From an uncultured Caldilineaceae bacterium (GTDB taxonomy: Bacteria; Chloroflexota; Anaerolineae; Caldilineales; Caldilineaceae), in contig OY282381.1 of the NCBI GenBank assembly GCA_958295915.1, positions 4,770,001 through 4,834,000 on the forward strand: a stretch of DNA of 64,000 bases. Reading direction: 5' to 3'. The position numbers and the translations under genes are program-made. The notes beneath the pieces are model-generated. The model made no database searches and was not told where the DNA came from. It saw only the letters and a program-made list of their open reading frames with translations. How positions within the stretch are numbered: position 1 is the stretch's first letter; each line of letters starts with the position of its first letter. Shown here in pieces: positions 43,187-51,604 of this stretch.

Positions 43187-44431
43187 ATGACGAAATCTCC
43201 CTATCCTATGCTCTCGGTTGAGGAAGCCCTGGCCGTAGTGCTTGCCCAATCCCAGCCGCTGCCGCCCGTTACCCAGCCGCTGACCGCCGCGCGCGGAGCG
43301 ATCCTGGCCTCAGATATAACCGCGCCAGAGCCACTTCCGCCCTTTCCCGCCTCCACCAAGGACGGCTACGCAGTCGTGTCCGCCGACGGCCCCGGCGCCT
43401 ACCCCCTGGTCGGCGAAGTGACCGCCGGCGCGCCGGCCGACTTCGAAGTCGCGCCAGGCACAGTCGCCTACATTGCCACTGGCGCGCCCTTGCCCGCGGG
43501 GGCCGATGCAGTTGTAATGATCGAAGAAACCGAAAAACTGGAGACGCGCTCCGCTCCCGCCCAGATCCACATCAAAACGCAAGTGCAGCCAGGCGCGGAT
43601 GTGCGACCGCTGGGTGTGGACGTGCAGGCCGGCCAGACCGTGCTGGCCGCCGGTGAACGTCTGGACGCAGCCGAAATCGGGCTGCTGGCAACAGCAGGCG
43701 TTGTCGATGTTCCTATCTATCCTCGCCCTAAGGTCGCCGTCTTGTCCACCGGCGACGAACTGATCGAGCCAGGGAATCCCCTCGGCCCCGGTCAGATTCG
43801 GGACAGCAACCGGGCGATGCTTCTGGCCGCCATCGATGCCGTGGGAGGCGAGCCGCTAGACCTGGGCATTTCAGGCGACTCCCAGCAAGCGCTGAACGCG
43901 CGCGTCCAGACCGGGCTGGCGCAAGCAGATATTCTGCTGACTTCCGGTGGCGTTTCAATGGGCGATCTGGACTTGGTCAAACCCCTGTTAGAACATGCCG
44001 GCACAGTGCATTTCGGCCGCGTGCGCATGAAACCAGGCAAACCAGTTACCTTTGCCACAGCCGATGCGCAAGGATGTCGGCGCCTGGTGTTTGGGCTGCC
44101 GGGCAATCCAGTCAGCAGTCTCGTGACTTTTTATCTGTTCGCTGTGCCGGCTCTGCGTAAACTGGCCGCCTGGAGAGACCCGCGCCTGCGCCAGGTTCAG
44201 GCGCGGCTGGCTCAGCCCCTGCCCCTGGATGCCTATCGGCCCGAGTTTCATCGCGCCACCCTCCACTGGGATGGAGAACAAAGCTGCTTCGTCGCCGCCA
44301 GCACCGGCAGCCAAGCCAGCAGCCGGCTCCTGAGTATGCGCACCGCGAACGCGCTGCTGGCCTTGCCCCAACGAGCGGGCTCTCTGCCGACAGGCGCGGC
44401 CGTGGATGCCCTGCTGATCGGCGACCTGTAG
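43187..44431 (+). CDS. moeA: Molybdopterin molybdotransferase MoeA
   Basis: A 414-residue MoeA, which inserts molybdate into adenylylated molybdopterin. Conserved blocks are the N-terminal SVEEALAVVL and PLPPFPASTKDGYAV, the substrate-site GDELIEPGNPLGPGQIRDSN (with its T/S-G-D-E-L), and GLPGNPVSSLVTF. The domain order (I, II, III, C-terminal beta) is normal. It leads a cluster moeA-moaC-moaD-moaE on the same strand with short spacers, so Moco synthesis genes are partly collected here; moaA is not in the window. Confidence 0.95.
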   Translation: MTKSPYPMLSVEEALAVVLAQSQPLPPVTQPLTAARGAILASDITAPEPLPPFPASTKDGYAVVSADGPGAYPLVGEVTAGAPADFEVAPGTVAYIATGAPLPAGADAVVMIEETEKLETRSAPAQIHIKTQVQPGADVRPLGVDVQAGQTVLAAGERLDAAEIGLLATAGVVDVPIYPRPKVAVLSTGDELIEPGNPLGPGQIRDSNRAMLLAAIDAVGGEPLDLGISGDSQQALNARVQTGLAQADILLTSGGVSMGDLDLVKPLLEHAGTVHFGRVRMKPGKPVTFATADAQGCRRLVFGLPGNPVSSLVTFYLFAVPALRKLAAWRDPRLRQVQARLAQPLPLDAYRPEFHRATLHWDGEQSCFVAASTGSQASSRLLSMRTANALLALPQRAGSLPTGAAVDALLIGDL

Positions 44432-44450
44432 AAGAATTTCAAGCCGCGTA

Positions 44451-44936
44451 ATGTCCAAGCTGACACATCTCGACACAGACGGCCATGCATCGATGGTGGA
44501 TGTGGGCGAAAAGAATAGCTCCAGCCGCGAAGCAGTGGCCCAAGGCAGCGTGCGCATGAACCCAGCGACCCTGGCCGCCATTCGGGATGGAAATGTGCCC
44601 AAAGGAGATGTGCTGGCCGCCGCTCGCATCGCCGGCATTATGGCCGCCAAGCGCACACCGGAACTGATCCCCCTTTGCCATACGCTGTTGCTAAGCAAAG
44701 TCGCCCTCGATTTTGAAATCGACGAAGCGGCAAGCCGTGTCATCATCACCAGCACTGTGCGCTGTAAAGGGCGCACCGGTGTAGAGATGGAAGCGCTCAC
44801 GGCCGTCAGCGTGGCGGCATTGACGATCTACGATATGGCAAAAGCGTTGGAAAAGTCGATGACGATTGGTGAAATCCGTCTGCTGGCCAAACAAGGCGGA
44901 AAATCCGGCGATTGGCGACGAGATGCCCTGGAATGA
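44451..44936 (+). CDS. moaC: Cyclic pyranopterin monophosphate synthase MoaC
   Basis: A 161-residue MoaC, which converts the MoaA product to cyclic pyranopterin monophosphate. Motifs KGDVLAAARIAGIMAAKRT, LIPLCHTL (catalytic His) and GRTGVEMEALTAVSVAALTIYDM are intact and the length is usual. It lies 19 bases downstream of moeA, probably in one operon. Confidence 0.95.
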   Translation: MSKLTHLDTDGHASMVDVGEKNSSSREAVAQGSVRMNPATLAAIRDGNVPKGDVLAAARIAGIMAAKRTPELIPLCHTLLLSKVALDFEIDEAASRVIITSTVRCKGRTGVEMEALTAVSVAALTIYDMAKALEKSMTIGEIRLLAKQGGKSGDWRRDALE

Positions 44937-45024
44937 GGAATATGCGAAATCCCGACAGCCATTGGCCAGGCATTGGCTTGGACATCTCAGCATTGCTATC
45001 CCTATCGATGGAGAGCGCTGAAAC

Positions 45025-45345
45025 GTGAATGTGCGGCTGATTCTTTTCGCCGGTTTGCGTCAGGCAGCCGGCTTCAAGCAGGGCATCGTCTCCCTGCCCG
45101 ACGCAGCTACCGTCGGCGACCTGCTGGATATCCGCGTCCCCTTTCTGCGCGAACGCACCTTTTACGTCGCCGTGAATGAAGAATACGCGCAGCGGGACAC
45201 AGTTTTGCAGGATGGCGATGAAGTCGCCCTTCTGCCCCCCGTTTCCGGGGGACGCATGTTATTCATAGAGACCCTGGCTCAAGATATTCCCTGCGCGGAA
45301 ACAGTGTATGCAAAGTATGCCAACCAAACTCTTCGAAATCACTGA
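45025..45345 (+). CDS. moaD: MoaD-like molybdopterin synthase small subunit with C-terminal tail
   Basis: A 106-residue ubiquitin-fold sulfur carrier. The MoaD core fits (LILFAGLRQAAG, VAVNEEYA, DGDEVALLPPVSGG), and the Gly-Gly that must be free for thiocarboxylation is at residues 75-76, but the frame continues for 30 further residues. MoaD normally ends at that Gly-Gly; an extension would have to be cleaved, as in the fused MoaX of Mycobacterium. The tail overlaps moaE by 38 bases in another frame. Start is GTG 45025, the only in-frame start with a MoaD N-terminus. Confidence 0.82.
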   Translation: MNVRLILFAGLRQAAGFKQGIVSLPDAATVGDLLDIRVPFLRERTFYVAVNEEYAQRDTVLQDGDEVALLPPVSGGRMLFIETLAQDIPCAETVYAKYANQTLRNH

Positions 45346-45820
45346 ACAACCCCTTTCCCAAGACGATATTCTGCGCCGTGTCAGCCAGTTCGACTGCGGC
45401 GGTGTCGTTACCTTTGCCGGCACAGTGCGGGGCTCGACCGCGACAGACGCCGGCGCGCGCGAGACAGATTTTCTCATTTACGAAGCCTACGTGCCGATGG
45501 CGGAAAAAATGATGGCGCGCATCGGTACAGAGATACAGAAACGCTGGCCCCAAGTGAAAGCTGTCAGCATTTTACATCGCATTGGCCGTTGTGAAATCGC
45601 AGATCCGACAGTCCTGATCGCCGTCGCCACTCCACACCGCAACGACGGCTGCTTCGAAGCCTGCCGCTACGCTATCGAGCGCTTAAAGGCCATCGTGCCT
45701 ATCTGGAAAAAAGAAAATTGGCGCGACGGTGAAGTGTGGATCGAAGGCCCGCGCCAGCCAGAGTTGGACGTCTCTTCGCTAGATAGCGGGCCACAGAGCT
45801 GCAGCGACGCAGCCACATAG
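45308..45820 (+). CDS. moaE: Molybdopterin synthase large subunit MoaE
   Basis: A 170-residue MoaE. Conserved motifs are GGVVTFAGTVRG, YEAYVPMAEKMM, ILHRIGRCEIADPTVLIAVATPHR and CRYAIERLKAIVPIWKKE (catalytic Lys pair). It forms a heterotetramer with MoaD and adds the dithiolene sulfurs. It starts inside the moaD tail, so translation is coupled. The C-terminus (residues 155-170, SSLDSGPQSCSDAAT) is weakly conserved. An alternative ATG is 45317. Confidence 0.93.
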   Translation: MQSMPTKLFEITEQPLSQDDILRRVSQFDCGGVVTFAGTVRGSTATDAGARETDFLIYEAYVPMAEKMMARIGTEIQKRWPQVKAVSILHRIGRCEIADPTVLIAVATPHRNDGCFEACRYAIERLKAIVPIWKKENWRDGEVWIEGPRQPELDVSSLDSGPQSCSDAAT

Positions 45821-45963
45821 TCAGCAGAATTTTTGCCCCGCTTGTCAGAATCCGGCCTGTGGCCATCCATCAATCCTGTCTATCCATCCATCCTCAAAAT
45901 CCTGATTCAGACAATCTGTTCCTCTCCCCAAAAATCTGAGACGCGCCCAAGCCCTACTCCAAT

Positions 45964-45992
45964 TTGGACTACGATCTGATGTGTGCTACAAT
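45964..45992 (+). promoter_or_regulatory. Promoter of the RNase P RNA gene
   Basis: TTGGAC (45964-45969), 17 bases, TACAAT (45987-45992). Transcription would begin near 46000, leaving a leader of about 60 bases before the mature RNA. Confidence 0.6.
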
Positions 45993-46060
45993 TGTATATT
46001 GTGAACACAGCATGAGCGCTGGTGAAATCGTCTGGCTGCAGTTCCGTGGCGGTCAGGTAA

Positions 46061-46519
46061 GGTAGATGCAGTCATCGCTGTCGATATCTTGTCGGCAGAG
46101 GAACTTCCCGACTCTCACCCACGGTGTCTGCCCAGCAGCATCGTTGGGACGTTGCCCCATGAAACCGTAAGTGGGGGCGCATGACCGGTAACGGGCATGT
46201 GACTACAACCGCAGCAGAGAGTAGACCCGCCATTCAGCCACCCACGGGCGGCTGCAAAGGTAAGGGCTGAAAGGGTGGGGTAAGAGCCCACCAGCGGTTT
46301 CGGTGACGAAACCGGCTAGGCGAGCGTGCAACAGAGAGCAAGGCGAGTGGGTTTTGCATTGTTTGTGAAAATGATGTAAAATCTCGTCGCAGCGGTCTGA
46401 ATGAGGCCGGGTAACACCCAGCAAGTTACAAACCGCCGGGTATTATGCCCGAGACAGATGATGACAGTTAGGGCTTGCCTTCAGGCTGCCCTGATGACAG
46501 AATCGGGAGTACATCTGCC
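46061..46519 (+). ncRNA. rnpB: RNase P RNA, bacterial type A
   Basis: Diagnostic conserved segments are the cggctgcaaaggtaagggc, gaaagggtggggtaagagcc and cggctaggcga run (46249-46323) and acagagagtagac before it. The termini pair: P1 46061-46068 with 46512-46519 (GGTAGATG with CATCTGCC, one G-U), P2 GTCATC 46071-46076 with GATGAC 46493-46498, and P4 near 46103 with 46500-46510, keeping the bulged U. An extra hairpin AGGGC...GCCCT (about 46470-46491) resembles P19. Mature length about 459 bases, longer than the common 350-400. It cleaves 5' leaders of tRNA precursors, and a tRNA cluster follows. Confidence 0.93.
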
Positions 46520-46653
46520 TTTCAGAGAATCTTTTTGGCCTTTCATCCCTTTGTCCTCGATTTTCTGGACAGGGCTGAAAACGCCCCAATAATCTGATTT
46601 GGCTTGCGAGGCCGTTCTGCTCAATTGGCGCTGAATAGCTTACCAATATGTAA

Positions 46654-46738
<85 letters not shown>

Positions 46739-46753
46739 TAAAAGTCAGCGCCC

Positions 46754-46826
<73 letters not shown>

Positions 46827-46872
46827 CTGATTCCCTGCCGGATTCATGACAGTTGTTGGCTCGATAAATAAT

Positions 46873-46949
<77 letters not shown>

Positions 46950-47035
46950 AAAGGACCGGCCTTCGAGAAGGCTGAGCCGCTGTCGTTTGCCGAATAGGAT
47001 GTCGCGGCTCAATCGTCTTATGCGCCGGCCTTTTT

Positions 47036-47108
47036 GCCGAGGTAGCTCAGTTGGTAGAGCGGTGGACTGAAAATCCATGTGTCCCCAGTTCAAGTCTGGG
47101 CCTCGGCG
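47036..47108 (+). tRNA. tRNA-Phe (anticodon GAA)
   Basis: Acceptor GCCGAGG/CCTCGGC, anticodon loop CTGAAAA, normal D and T arms (CCCCAG/CTGGG). 73 bases. Confidence 0.95.
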
Positions 47109-47214
47109 CCTGAAGAAGGATCCATCGCCATCGATACATTGTCTGCGAGTATGTCATTGCGCTGATTCTGTTCCGTAAACAGCGAGTCTTTCGTAGTTCC
47201 GACTCAGCATGAAG

Positions 47215-47287
<73 letters not shown>

Positions 47288-47363
47288 TTGTTCGGGGTGG
47301 CCCCTTCCCGCTTCGAGCCGCTCCCGAGCCGATGACCAGTACGACCGTATCGCTGAATAACGC

Positions 47364-47436
47364 GGCGCCTATAGCTCAAAGGCAGAGCGTCTGATTGTGG
47401 ATCAGGAGGTTGCCGGTTCGAGCCCGGCTAGGCGCC
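47364..47436 (+). tRNA. tRNA-His (anticodon GTG)
   Basis: Acceptor from 47365 to 47371 paired with 47429-47435; the extra G at 47364 pairs with C73 at 47436, the His identity pair. Anticodon loop TTGTGGA. 73 bases. Confidence 0.94.
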
Positions 47437-47473
47437 CCTGTAGTAAACCGATTCATGCTCCGGCACGCCACCC

Positions 47474-48304
47474 CTATTCCTCTAAATTGCCCACAACCGC
47501 CAGAGGCGTGGCCGCAAGCAGACCAGCATCCACCGGCATGATGACGCCAGAAACCCAACGAGATTCATCGCTGGCAAAGAAAAGCGCCGCATAGGCCACA
47601 TCCCAAGCAGTGCCCTCGATGCCCAAAGGCCCGATTTTGCGCCGCCGCTCCCGTTGTTCAGCGGCAATGTGGGCGACAAAGGATGCGTGAATATGACCAG
47701 GAGCAATACAGTTGGCGCGAATGTTCTGACGACCATGGTGAACAGCCATCAGCTTTGTAAGGGTAACAAGCCCTCCTTTTGCCACAGAATAGGGCACATT
47801 GCGGACGGCGCCAGCCCGCAGACCATCGATGGACGCAATGTTGACAATTGAGCCGCCGCCGCTTTCCGCCATCCGCGGCAGCGCGTGTTTGCAGACCAGC
47901 ATCGCGCCTTTGAGATTTACGTCCAGGGCCAGCTTCCAGATGTCTTCCTCGATTTCCGACACCATGCCATCTCCAGGAACACCGGCGTTATTGACCACAA
48001 CATCCAAGCCGCCATAACGCTCGAAACACGCCACCGCCAGCCGCCGGCAGTCCTCTTCCCGAGTGACATCTGCCCGCACAATCGACGCTTCTCCGCCACT
48101 ATCCCTGATGCTGGTCAGCGTCTCTTGAGCCCTGTCCTCGTTCAGGTCCGCCAGAATTACCCGCGCTCCCTGTTGGGCGAAGAGTATCGCCGTCGCCGAG
48201 CCGATCCCCAACGCTGAGCGTCCGCGCGAACCAGCCCCAGTGACAATCGCCGCCTTGCCCTGTAATCGATTGCCTTTGGCCGGCAGTCCCTTGCTTTCAT
48301 TCAC
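47474..48304 (-). CDS. SDR family oxidoreductase
   Basis: A 276-residue classical SDR: TGAGSRGRSALGIG (residues 22-35, glycine-rich NAD(P) motif), NNAGV, catalytic S in IVNIASIDG and Y-S-V-A-K (PYSVAKGGL). The substrate is unknown. The GTG start at 48304 lies in the first of three 14-base repeats (ggtgaatgaaaaaa); two more GTG/ATG-like copies lie upstream, so the true start may be one of these. It is followed at 48367 (upstream on this strand) by a TIM-barrel isomerase gene with a 62-base gap. Confidence 0.88.
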   Translation of the reverse strand: MNESKGLPAKGNRLQGKAAIVTGAGSRGRSALGIGSATAILFAQQGARVILADLNEDRAQETLTSIRDSGGEASIVRADVTREEDCRRLAVACFERYGGLDVVVNNAGVPGDGMVSEIEEDIWKLALDVNLKGAMLVCKHALPRMAESGGGSIVNIASIDGLRAGAVRNVPYSVAKGGLVTLTKLMAVHHGRQNIRANCIAPGHIHASFVAHIAAEQRERRRKIGPLGIEGTAWDVAYAALFFASDESRWVSGVIMPVDAGLLAATPLAVVGNLEE

Positions 48305-48333
48305 CTTTTTTCATTCACCTTTTTTCATTCACC
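48297..48333 (-). repeat. 14-bp tandem repeat at the SDR start
   Basis: On the minus strand GGTGAATGAAAAAA occurs three times at a 14-base period (tcattcacc at 48297, 48311 and 48325). Each unit carries a GGTG-ATG start-like sequence. Confidence 0.85.
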
Positions 48334-48366
48334 CTATCGATCTCCTGACAGATCGAAAATCTGAAT

Positions 48367-49206
48367 CTATGAGTCGCCGATTACATCCGACAGATAGCGG
48401 GCCTTCGCAATCGCAATCACTTCATTGGGATCGCGCCGCCACCAGTTGCGTTCGGAGAATATCTCTACTTCCCGGTAGCCATCGTAGCCCGTCTCCTCCA
48501 CCAGCCGGCGAATGCGGGGAATGTCGATGACGCCGTCCCCCATCATTCCTCGGTCCAGGCGCAAGTCCACAGTGTTCATCAGCCAATCACACACATGAAA
48601 GGCAACGATGCGCCCGGCAGCGCGTTCGATAGCGCGCGCCAACTGTGGGTCCCACCACACATGATAAACATCCACCACGATACCCAATTCCGGGCCGGCG
48701 CGCAGTTGTTCGATCCAGCTGTTCGCCTGCCCCAAGGTGGACAGACAAGAGCGGAAGGCGCAGGTCATTGGGTGCAGAGGCTCCAGGGCCAAAGTTACGC
48801 CCGCCTCCCTCGCGTAGGGCAGGATGTCCGCCAGCCCTTCCAGGCAGCGGGCTTGCGCCGCAGGCAAGTCCTTGGATCCGGCCGGCAGGCCGCCAGCGAC
48901 GAAGACGACGCATTGCGCCGCAAGCGCCGCCGCCTCGTCGATAGCCTGCCTGGTCTCAGCCACGTTGGCCCGGAAGCGGGCCGGATCCGAGTCAGTTAGC
49001 AACCCGCCGATACAATAGCCGGTGACAGTCATCTGGTGGGCGCGCAGCAGCCGGCGCGCCTCCGCCACACCAATTTCCCGCAATTTTTCGCGCACAATCC
49101 CAATCGCGTGGATCCCGTGGCGAGCATACCCTTCAATCGCCTCTGGCAAGGACCACTGGCGCATGATCGTCCACTGGTTGATCGAAAGTTTGCTGTAGTC
49201 GGCCAT
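48367..49206 (-). CDS. Sugar phosphate isomerase/epimerase (AP endonuclease 2-like TIM barrel)
   Basis: A 279-residue xylose isomerase-like TIM-barrel protein (PF01261). Conserved barrel residues include LALEPLHPM (Glu metal ligand, about 143), VVDVYHVWWDP (Asp/His, about 178-188), HVCDW and the terminal EVEIFSERNWWRRDP. Members isomerise or epimerise small sugars or inositol compounds. Clustered with SDR genes on the same strand, so an inositol- or sugar-catabolic unit is possible but unproven. Confidence 0.87.
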   Translation of the reverse strand: MADYSKLSINQWTIMRQWSLPEAIEGYARHGIHAIGIVREKLREIGVAEARRLLRAHQMTVTGYCIGGLLTDSDPARFRANVAETRQAIDEAAALAAQCVVFVAGGLPAGSKDLPAAQARCLEGLADILPYAREAGVTLALEPLHPMTCAFRSCLSTLGQANSWIEQLRAGPELGIVVDVYHVWWDPQLARAIERAAGRIVAFHVCDWLMNTVDLRLDRGMMGDGVIDIPRIRRLVEETGYDGYREVEIFSERNWWRRDPNEVIAIAKARYLSDVIGDS

Positions 49207-49369
49207 GGTCTCACGCTCTGATCATTCCCTATAGAAAATTGGTAGGATATAATAATGCCAATCAATGATTCAGTCGTCTTGCTGACCGAGCCGCCGCGTC
49301 ATCTTCACTGCGCGACAGCAGTTCAGCCCTCCCACCCGCAAGGTGTCGCAGAGAATTGAAGCAACGAGA

Positions 49370-50743
49370 ATGAAGCAACCCATCCAATATCCCCTACCAT
49401 TGGCAGGACTTTCTGATTCCCAAGGTAGGGAGAGCGCGGCGATCAGGAATAATCAGAATACAATCGCCCCGCAAGATCGGCGCATTCATGATTGGTATCG
49501 CTTTGTTCTTTCCTACCCGCCGCATCTGGTGAGAAAGTATATTCATGAGTTTGGACTGAAAGACGGGGCAACAGTGCTCGATCCCTTTTGTGGCACAGGT
49601 ACGACAGTTGTTGAATCGAAGCTGCAAGGGGTACAAGCGATTGGAATCGAAGCCAATCCGTTTCCGCATTTCGCTTCTTCTGTGAAGACGGATTGGCATG
49701 TCGATCCGGAACTGCTTCTCGCCAGAGCCGCAGAGATTGCGCAGAATACGCGCTCCCTGCTTTCCCGCCAGGGAATCGATGATCGGCTGGTCTCTGCAGC
49801 TGAAAAGCTCTCTTTGAGAACGTTGCCGCCTACTACTGCCCGGGCCCTGATCAGGAACTCCATCAGTCCTCTACCTCTCCACAAGACGCTCATTTTACTC
49901 GAACAGATCAATCTTCATCAACTTGTCGCCGAGCATAAATATCTCATTCTGGCATTGGGAAACGCGTTAGTGAACGCAATCGGAAATCTGAGATTTGGCC
50001 CAGAGGTTGGTGTAGGCAAGGTCAAGCGCGATGTCCCGGTCATACCCGCCTGGCTGAATCAAGTCCGAAACATGGCGATGGACGTGCGCGACCTGCAATG
50101 CCTAGGCTACCCCGAAGCCCAGGTCCATCTGGCTGACGCCAGAAATCCGGCCTGCATCCTGACGCCAAACTCGATCGATGCTGTGATCACCTCGCCGCCC
50201 TATCCGAATGAAAAAGATTATACGCGCGCGACCCGCCTTGAATCCGTGATATTAGGCTTCTATGAAGATATGCCTCAACTTAGAAGATACAAGAAGACGT
50301 TGCTGCGCTCCAATACTCGTGGCGTTTATACAGCCGATGATGACGATCAATGGGTGTCGGACCATACTGAAATCCAGCGGATTGCTGAAAGAATCGAGAA
50401 GCGAAGAATCGAATTAGGAAAGACCTCCGGTTTTGAGAAGCTGTACGCGCGGGTGACCAAACTGTATTTTGGCGGCATGGCTCGCCATCTTGCCCAGTTG
50501 CGACACGTGTTGAAGCCGAATGCGCGCTTAGCCTATGTGGTAGGGGATCAGGCATCGTACTTGCAAGTGCTGATTCGAACAGGAGAGCTCTTGGCCGACA
50601 TTGCCCAGGAATTGGGATATGAACTGGCGCGCATCGATCTGTTCCGAACTCGATCCGCTACAGCCACGCAGAGCGATTTGCGCGAGGAAGTTATCATATT
50701 GCGATGGCCCGGATACAGTAACAACAGGAACAGATGTTGGTAA
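49370..50743 (+). CDS. DNA methyltransferase, SPPY type, orphan
   Basis: A 457-residue amino-methyltransferase. AdoMet motif I is LDPFCGTGTTVVE (about 78-90) and motif IV is SPPYPNEKDY (near 281-290), so N4-cytosine or N6-adenine methylation is expected. The region between is long, holding a possible target-recognition domain. The start ATG 49370 is preferred over GTG 49343. No restriction endonuclease gene is adjacent on either side, so it may be a stand-alone (regulatory) methylase or a relic. Confidence 0.88.
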   Translation: MKQPIQYPLPLAGLSDSQGRESAAIRNNQNTIAPQDRRIHDWYRFVLSYPPHLVRKYIHEFGLKDGATVLDPFCGTGTTVVESKLQGVQAIGIEANPFPHFASSVKTDWHVDPELLLARAAEIAQNTRSLLSRQGIDDRLVSAAEKLSLRTLPPTTARALIRNSISPLPLHKTLILLEQINLHQLVAEHKYLILALGNALVNAIGNLRFGPEVGVGKVKRDVPVIPAWLNQVRNMAMDVRDLQCLGYPEAQVHLADARNPACILTPNSIDAVITSPPYPNEKDYTRATRLESVILGFYEDMPQLRRYKKTLLRSNTRGVYTADDDDQWVSDHTEIQRIAERIEKRRIELGKTSGFEKLYARVTKLYFGGMARHLAQLRHVLKPNARLAYVVGDQASYLQVLIRTGELLADIAQELGYELARIDLFRTRSATATQSDLREEVIILRWPGYSNNRNRCW

Positions 50744-50770
50744 AATTGGAAACCGTATAACGCTTTCTCG

Positions 50771-51514
50771 TCAATATGTCGCCCGCCCACCAGAGACATC
50801 AAAGACCGCGCCCGTGGAGAAGCTGCACGCTTCGCTGCACAGCCAAGCCACCATGTCGGCGTTTTCCCGCACCGTGCCCAGCCGGCCCATCGGAATCTTG
50901 GCAGTGACGCCAGCGATATACGCCGACGTCATCTCCTGCAGGAGGTCCGTTTGCACCATCGCCGGGGCCACGCAGTTGACGATGATCCCACTCCGAGCCA
51001 GCTCTTTGCCCAGGGATTTCGTGAGCGCGATGACGCCGGCCTTGGCCGCAGAGTAGGCGCAGGCGTTGGCATTGCCCTCCTTGCCAGCCACCGACGCGAT
51101 ATTGACGATGCGACCGCTACCCTGCTCTCGCATCACCGACGCCACTGCCCGGCAACAGAGAAAGACGCCGGTCAGATCCGTGGCAATGACCCGATCCCAC
51201 TCTGCCAGGGGATATTCCCATGTGGGCGCCGTCGGGCCAGCGACACCGGCATTGTTGACCAGAATGTCGATGCGTCCCAACCGGGCGAGGGTATCCCGCA
51301 CCGCCTGCTCCACACCTGCCGGTTCGGTCACATCCACGGCGAAAATTGCGTCGAAGGCTCCACCGGCGGCAGAGTCGCGTAGAGGATCCGGGTCCATATC
51401 CCACACAGCCACAGCCGCGCCCGCGCCGGCCAGCCGCTGCGCAATGCCCAAACCAATTCCCTTTCCCCCGCCAGTGACGACTGCAGCGCGTCCGCTGAAA
51501 TCAAAATGAATCAT
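50771..51514 (-). CDS. SDR family oxidoreductase
   Basis: A 247-residue classical SDR with TGGGKGIGLG (residues 14-23), NNAGV, S-VAGKEG and the intact Y-S-A-A-K motif (CAYSAAKAG), then the C-terminal FDVSGGRATY. FabG-like. Its stop is close to the convergent methylase end (50743). It begins 91 bases after the DMFase-like gene on the same strand, so the two may be co-transcribed. Confidence 0.9.
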   Translation of the reverse strand: MIHFDFSGRAAVVTGGGKGIGLGIAQRLAGAGAAVAVWDMDPDPLRDSAAGGAFDAIFAVDVTEPAGVEQAVRDTLARLGRIDILVNNAGVAGPTAPTWEYPLAEWDRVIATDLTGVFLCCRAVASVMREQGSGRIVNIASVAGKEGNANACAYSAAKAGVIALTKSLGKELARSGIIVNCVAPAMVQTDLLQEMTSAYIAGVTAKIPMGRLGTVRENADMVAWLCSEACSFSTGAVFDVSGGRATY

Positions 51515-51604
51515 GCCTTTAATCCTTGTATGGCTCGCCGTTTGTGCCTTGACAGTGAATCATCCGTTCACTTATACACCAGGATGCGCAAAAATGCTAT
51601 CGTT

